A stretch of 64,000 bases of DNA, taken from Anaeramoeba ignava (Eukaryota; Metamonada; Anaeramoebidae). The position numbers and the translations under genes are program-made. Where the stretch lies: positions 447,001 to 511,000 of the forward strand of contig JAPDFW010000059.1 of the NCBI GenBank assembly GCA_028826165.1. The letters are read 5' to 3'. The notes beneath the pieces are model-generated. The model had not been told where the DNA came from. It searched no databases and saw only the letters and a program-made list of their open reading frames with translations. Shown in pieces: positions 59,564-64,000 of the stretch (its first letter is position 1; every line of letters begins with the position of its first letter).

Positions 59564-62500
59564 TTATTTTCTTTTAAGTAAGGATTTAGAAGTTAAAAAG
59601 GAAAGATCTTGAAGAGAATCAATAAATTCTTGAGCTGCAGGAGATAAAATTTTTTGTTTTGGGTTTTGGATAATATCAACAATTTCAATATCTAAAAGAT
59701 CTTCGTTGTTTGAAATTATTAAATCTTTTTTTGGTTTTTGGAGATTTTGAGAAAATATATTCAAGATATCTTTTCCTTGATCAAAATTTAAATCTATCAG
59801 TTGTTTATTTGAATTATTTGAATTATTTTCATTTGATTCATTTAAATCTATCAGTTGTTTATTTGAATTATTTGATTTATTTTCATTTGATTCTTTTTTT
59901 GATTTATCTTTTGATTCTTCATTTAAATCTATCAGTTGTTTATTTGAATTATTTGATTCTTTTTTTGATTTATCTTTTGATTCAATTTTTGATTTATCTT
60001 TTGATTCAATTTTTGATTCTTTTTTTGGTTTAATTTTTGATTCTACATTTAAATCTATCAGTTGTTTATTTGATTCTTTTTTTGATTTATCTTTTGATTT
60101 ATTTTTTGATTCAATTTTTGATTCAATTTTTGATTTATCTTTTGATTTATTTTTTGATTTATCTTTTGATTCTTTTTTTGATTCTTTTTTTGATTTAATT
60201 TTTGATTCTTCATTTAAATCTATCAGTTGTTTATTTGAATTATTTGATTCATTTTTTGATTGTTTATTTGATTTATCTTTTGATTCAATTTTTGATTCAT
60301 TTTTTGATTCATTTTTTGATTGTTTATTTGAATTATTTGATTTATCATTTGATTCAATTTTTGATTCTTTTTTTGATTCTTTTTTTGATTCTTTTTTTGA
60401 TTTATTTTTTGATTCTTTTTTTGATGTAATTTTGGTTGTTATTTGTAATTTTGGTTCATAAATATCATATAATTTCTTTGAAAATGAAGAATTTTTCCAA
60501 TTAAATGATTCTAATTTTTCATCTAAATCGAATTGATTTGAATTATTTATTGAATACCGAATAAAATAAGCATCTAATAATTTATGCTTAGAATTTACAT
60601 TTTCATTTACATTTTCATTTTCATTTTCATTTTTGATTCCAAAAATTTTTTCAAATTCAAGATGAAGTGATTTTTGTATTTCTTTAGTATCCAATTTTTT
60701 TGTTTCTGGAAAAATTAGTTTTTGAGCTATAAATGATTCTGAATTTTTTATATTTTTTGATTTTTCAAGATCATTTTTTCCATCATTTTGTTTATTATCT
60801 AAATTTTGATTGGATTGACTATCAAAGTTAGAAAAATTAGTTTCAAATTCGAAAGAACTTTTTGTATTTTTCTCTTGTTTTGTTTGATCAAATTTTAAAT
60901 TTTCATCAAAATTAGCATCAAAATTAGCATCAAAATCGAATTTAGCATCAAATTCAATATTTTTTGTTAACTCTTGTTTTTCGTTTTGTATTTCATTTTC
61001 ATTTTGATTTTGATTTTTATTTTGATTTTCATTTTCATTTTCAAAATTAAAATTATTATCAAATTTAATATCAAAATTATTATCAAATTCAAAATTTGAT
61101 TCAAATTGATTTTCAAATTGATCTTGATTTTCATTTTCATTTTGGTTTTGATTTTGATTTTCATTTTGATTTTCATTTTCATTTTCATTTTGATTTTCAT
61201 TTTCATTTTGATTTTGGTTTTGATTTTCATTTTCATTTTCAAAATTAAAATTATCATCAAATTTAGTATCAAAATTATTATCAAATTCAAAATTTGATTC
61301 AAATTGATTTTCAAATTGGTTGATTTTGATTTTGGTTTTGATTTTCATTTTGATTTTCATTTTGATTTTCATTTTCATTTTGATTTTGATTTTCATTTTC
61401 ATTTTGATTTTCATTTTGATTTTGATTTTGATATTGATTTTGATTTTGATTTTGATTTTGATTTCATTTGATTTTGATTTTGATTTTGATTTTGATTTTG
61501 ATTTTCATTTTGAATGTTTTTTTCATTTTCAAAATTAAAATTATTATCAAATTTAGTATCAAAATTATTATCAAATTCAAAATTTGATTCAAATTGATTT
61601 TCAAATTGGTTTTGATTTTTGTTTTGATTTTCATTTTGATTTTCATTTTGATTTTCATTTTGATTTTTATTTTGATTTTCATTTTCATTTTGATTTTGAT
61701 TTTCATTTTCATTTTGATTTTGATTTTCATTTTGATTTTGATTTTGATTTTGATTTTCATTTTGGTTTTGATTTTCATTTTGATTTTCATTTTCAAAATT
61801 AAAATTATCATCAAATTTAGTATAAAAATTATTATCAAATTCAAAATTTGATTCAAATTGATTTTCAAATTGGTTTTGATTTTGGTTTTGATTTTCATTT
61901 TGATTTTCGTTTTGATTTTCATTTTCATTTTGATTTTGATTTTGATTTTGATTTTGATTTTGATTTTGATTTTGATTTTGATTTTGATTTTCATTTTGAT
62001 TTTGATTTTGATTTTGATTTTGATTTTCATTTTGATTTTGATTTTCATTTTGATTTTCATTTTCAAAATTTGATTCAAATTGATTTTCAAATTGGTTTTG
62101 ATTTTGATTTTGATTTTTATTTTCGTTTTGATTTTGATTTTGATTTTGATTTTGATTTTGATTTTCATTTTGATTTTCATTTTGATTTTCATTTTGATTT
62201 TCATTTTGATTTTGATTTTGATTTTGATTTTGATTTTGATTTTGGTTTTGATTTTGATTTTCAATTTGATTTTGATTTTGGTTTTGATTTTCATTTTGAT
62301 TTTGATTTTCATTTTCATTTTGGTTTTGATTTTGATTTTGATTTTGGTTTTGATTTTCATTTTCATTTTCATTTTCATTTTCATTTTGATTTTGATTTTG
62401 ATTTTGATTTTGATTTTGATTTTGATTTTGATTTTCATTTTCATTTTGGTTTTGATTTTGATTTTGATTTTCATTTTCATTTTCATTTTGATTTTGATTT

Positions 62501-63330
62501 TCAAAATTAAAATTATCATTTGATTTTCGTTTTTGATTTTCTGATTTTGATTTTCATTTGATTTTGATTTTGATTTTCATTTTGATTTTCAATTTGATTT
62601 TCATTTTGATTTGATTTTGATTTTGATTTTGATTTTCATTTTGATTTTCATTTTGATTTTCATTTTGATTTTGATTTTGATTTTGATTTTGATTTTCATT
62701 TTGATTTTCATTTTGATTTTGATTTTGATTTTGATTTTGATTTTGATTTTGATTTTGATTTTGATTTTGATTTTGATTTTGATTTTGATTTTGATTTTGA
62801 TTTTGAATGTTGTTTTTTGAATCGAAATTAGTATCGAAATTAGTATCGAAATTAGTATCGAAATTAGTATCAAAATTAGTATCAAAATTAGTATCAAAAT
62901 TAGTATCAAAATTAGTATCAAAATTAGTATTAAATTCCCCAAATTCAAAATTTGATTCAAATTGATTTTCATTTTGATTTTCAGAATTAAAATTATCATC
63001 AAAATAAACATCAAAAGGATCTTCTATATTTTGATTTTTATTTTGGTTTTGATTTTGGTTTTGGTTTTGGTTTTGGTTTTGATTTTTATTTTGGTTTTGG
63101 ATTTTGATTTTTATTTTGGTTTTGATTTTGATTTTGATTTTGATTTTGGTTTTGATTTTGATTTTCTAAATACAAAATTTTATCTGTTATTTTGTTTGTT
63201 TGTTGTTTATTTTGTTTTATTTAAAAAAATTACTTTTTGTTTCTTCATCTGAAAAATTAATATCATCTGAAAAATTAGTTTGATCATAATCATCTTGAAA
63301 AAATTGTGAAATTTCATCATTTGAATTCAT
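59564..63330 (-). CDS. Highly repetitive Asn/Gln/Ser/Lys-rich protein with clathrin-box-like motifs; frame irregularities
   Basis: Exon 1 63330..63234 (MNSNDEISQFFQDDYDQTNF) joins 63183 in phase (GT/CAG). Then come QNQN and NEN tracts, a 12-bp TNFD repeat, and at least five copies of a higher-order block (FENQFESNFEFDNNFD then NFNFENENENQNQ). The final part (61320..59564) has one open frame: a KKESK/KSKIESK repeat with five NKQLIDLN motifs, then LLDIEIVDI and an end SPAAQEFIDSLQDLSFLTSK. Hexamer phase slips at about 61320, 61463, 62530 and 62611 prevent one continuous frame. This may be real length polymorphism, pseudogenisation or assembly error. LIDLN and LLDIE resemble clathrin-box motifs, which suggests an endocytic adaptor; this is inference. 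It is convergent with the K+ channel, 33 bp apart. Confidence 0.55.
61000..62800. repeat. Nested coding minisatellite: (TTTTGA/TTTTCA)n with ~80-bp spacer blocks
   Basis: Blocks containing AAATTTGATTCAAATTGATT recur at about 61090, 61297, 61580, 61847 and 62070, and again near 62945, separated by 150-400 bp of TTTTGA/TTTTCA hexamers. Confidence 0.85.
62815..62935. repeat. 12-bp ATCGAAATTAGT repeat
   Basis: Ten tandem units encode (TNFD)n on the minus strand. The first four carry TCG and the later ones TCA, which gives a visible order of duplication. Confidence 0.9.
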
Positions 63331-63441
63331 TTTTGTTAATAAAAATGGTAAAAATAAAAATGGTAAAAAAAAAATGAAAAAAAAAAATGAAAAATTGAAT
63401 TTTTTTTTATTGAAAAATTTAAAAAAAAAATTAATAAAGAA

Positions 63442-63497
63442 ATTGCTTTCTGATTTATATCTTCATTTAGATTTAAATATAAACCATCATTTACAAT
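63442..63497 (-). promoter_or_regulatory. SECIS element in the 3' UTR of the SelW-like gene
   Basis: On the minus strand: helix I ATTGT/GCAAT; 5' core ATGA; 10-bp helix II TGGTTTATAT pairing with ATATAAATCA (one G-U); apical loop TTAAATCTAAATGAAG with AAA near its 5' side; 3' core GA immediately after helix II. The layout ATGAN...AA...NGAN and the 12-nt distance from core to AAA agree with eukaryotic SECIS consensus. It starts about 50 nt after the TAA. Confidence 0.8.
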
Positions 63498-63547
63498 TAT
63501 TCTTTATTAAATTTTTTTTTTATTTGAAAAATTATTTGAAAAATTAT

Positions 63548-64000
63548 TTATTTAAGAAATTCACGAAGAATTTCAAAAATATCTTCTTTATGAGGATATC
63601 TACCACTTTTGTATTTAGAAAATAAAACTTCACCATCACTTGTAAGAAGATCAACAGTTGGACATCTTGTACTATAAACCAAAAAAGAAAAAAAATTATA
63701 AAAAAAAATTGTAAATAAAAATTGTAAATAAAAATTGTAAATAAAAATTGTAAATAAAAATTATTTACTTGTCATCAATCTTTTTTACATCAACTTCAAA
63801 ACCTTCTTTCTCTAAAGTTTCTCTGAGTGTTCTTGCAGTACGACTATCGGATCATCCTTTTTTTTTTAAATTAATTTTTTTAAGTTAATTTTTTTAATTA
63901 AATTTTTAATTAGATTTTTAAATTAGATTTTTAAATTAAATTTTTAATTAGATTTTTTAATTAGATTTTTAAGTTAAATCTTTATTAACCTCCACAAAAT
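63548..64000 (-). CDS. Selenoprotein W / Rdx-family protein, 5' end beyond the window
   Basis: Exons seen: >64000..63990, 63856..63769, 63671..63548. The reading is F-C-G-G-[TGA]-SDSRTARTLRETLEKEGFEV, then DVKKIDDNTRCPTVDLLTSD, GEVLFSKYKSGRYPHKEDIF, EILREFLK. The C-terminal part fits the SelW/SelT/SelH thioredoxin-like Rdx fold (compare G.L..SKK..G..P). The TGA (63854..63852) falls exactly on the second residue of the CxxU redox motif of this family, and a SECIS-like hairpin follows the stop. Phases 1, 2 and 0 agree. These proteins are small oxidoreductases. If TGA is not recoded, the acceptor after GATAG (63842) could bypass it but would lose the redox motif. Confidence 0.8.

Overview
The window is nuclear DNA from an intron-rich, extremely AT-rich unicellular eukaryote. 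Evidence: short GT-AG introns in almost every gene, a RNA polymerase I subunit, NELF-A, Noc2, TRAPP, Rab, HECT ligase and Slo-channel genes, a nuclear-type tRNA gene, Asn/Gln/Lys/Ser-rich proteins, and AT tandem repeats filling introns and spacers. The RCC1-BTB and ankyrin-BTB proteins and an intron-bearing bacterial-type iron-sulfur membrane protein would suit an anaerobic amoeboid protist such as Anaeramoeba. The window does not prove this; other AT-rich protists remain possible.

Layout. 0-5 kb: BAR-domain gene (-), NOC2 (-), TRAPPC5 (+). 6-9 kb: a frame-broken coiled-coil gene (+) and a NapH/YccM-like ferredoxin membrane protein (-). 9.6-17.4 kb: a frame-broken RCC1-BTB gene (-) and a large TRIP12/UPL3-type HECT ligase (-). 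17.6-22.3 kb: NELF-A (-) and a Rab14/Rab2-like GTPase (-). 22.4-27.6 kb: ankyrin-BTB protein (-) and a LAMMER/CLK kinase (-). 27.9-38.4 kb: the largest subunit of RNA polymerase I (-), carrying two inteins. 38.5 kb: tRNA-Val and a ~143-bp tandem repeat. 39-47 kb: low-complexity proteins and a secreted MRH-like protein. 47.7-52.2 kb: a Rab gene with a 3.6-kb repeat intron. 52.5-55.2 kb: coiled-coil protein (-). 55.3-59.5 kb: Slo/BK-type K+ channel (+). 59.6-63.3 kb: a repetitive protein with clathrin-box-like motifs (-). 63.4-64 kb: 3' part of a SelW/Rdx selenoprotein with a SECIS-like hairpin (-).

Most interesting: (1) two related inteins in the trigger loop of the Pol I largest subunit, separated by only three extein residues, the second lacking canonical splicing residues; (2) an in-frame TGA in a CxxU context plus a SECIS fold about 50 nt after the stop codon; (3) a U12-type intron in the K+ channel gene; (4) a bacterial-type ferredoxin gene that kept only the cysteines of one [4Fe-4S] cluster; (5) introns expanded by gene-specific short tandem repeats.

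Limits: exon junctions were placed by eye, from frame continuity, GT/AG sites and remembered family conservation. No alignment, folding or database search was run. Several genes carry one-base homopolymer frame breaks that may be assembly errors or real decay.
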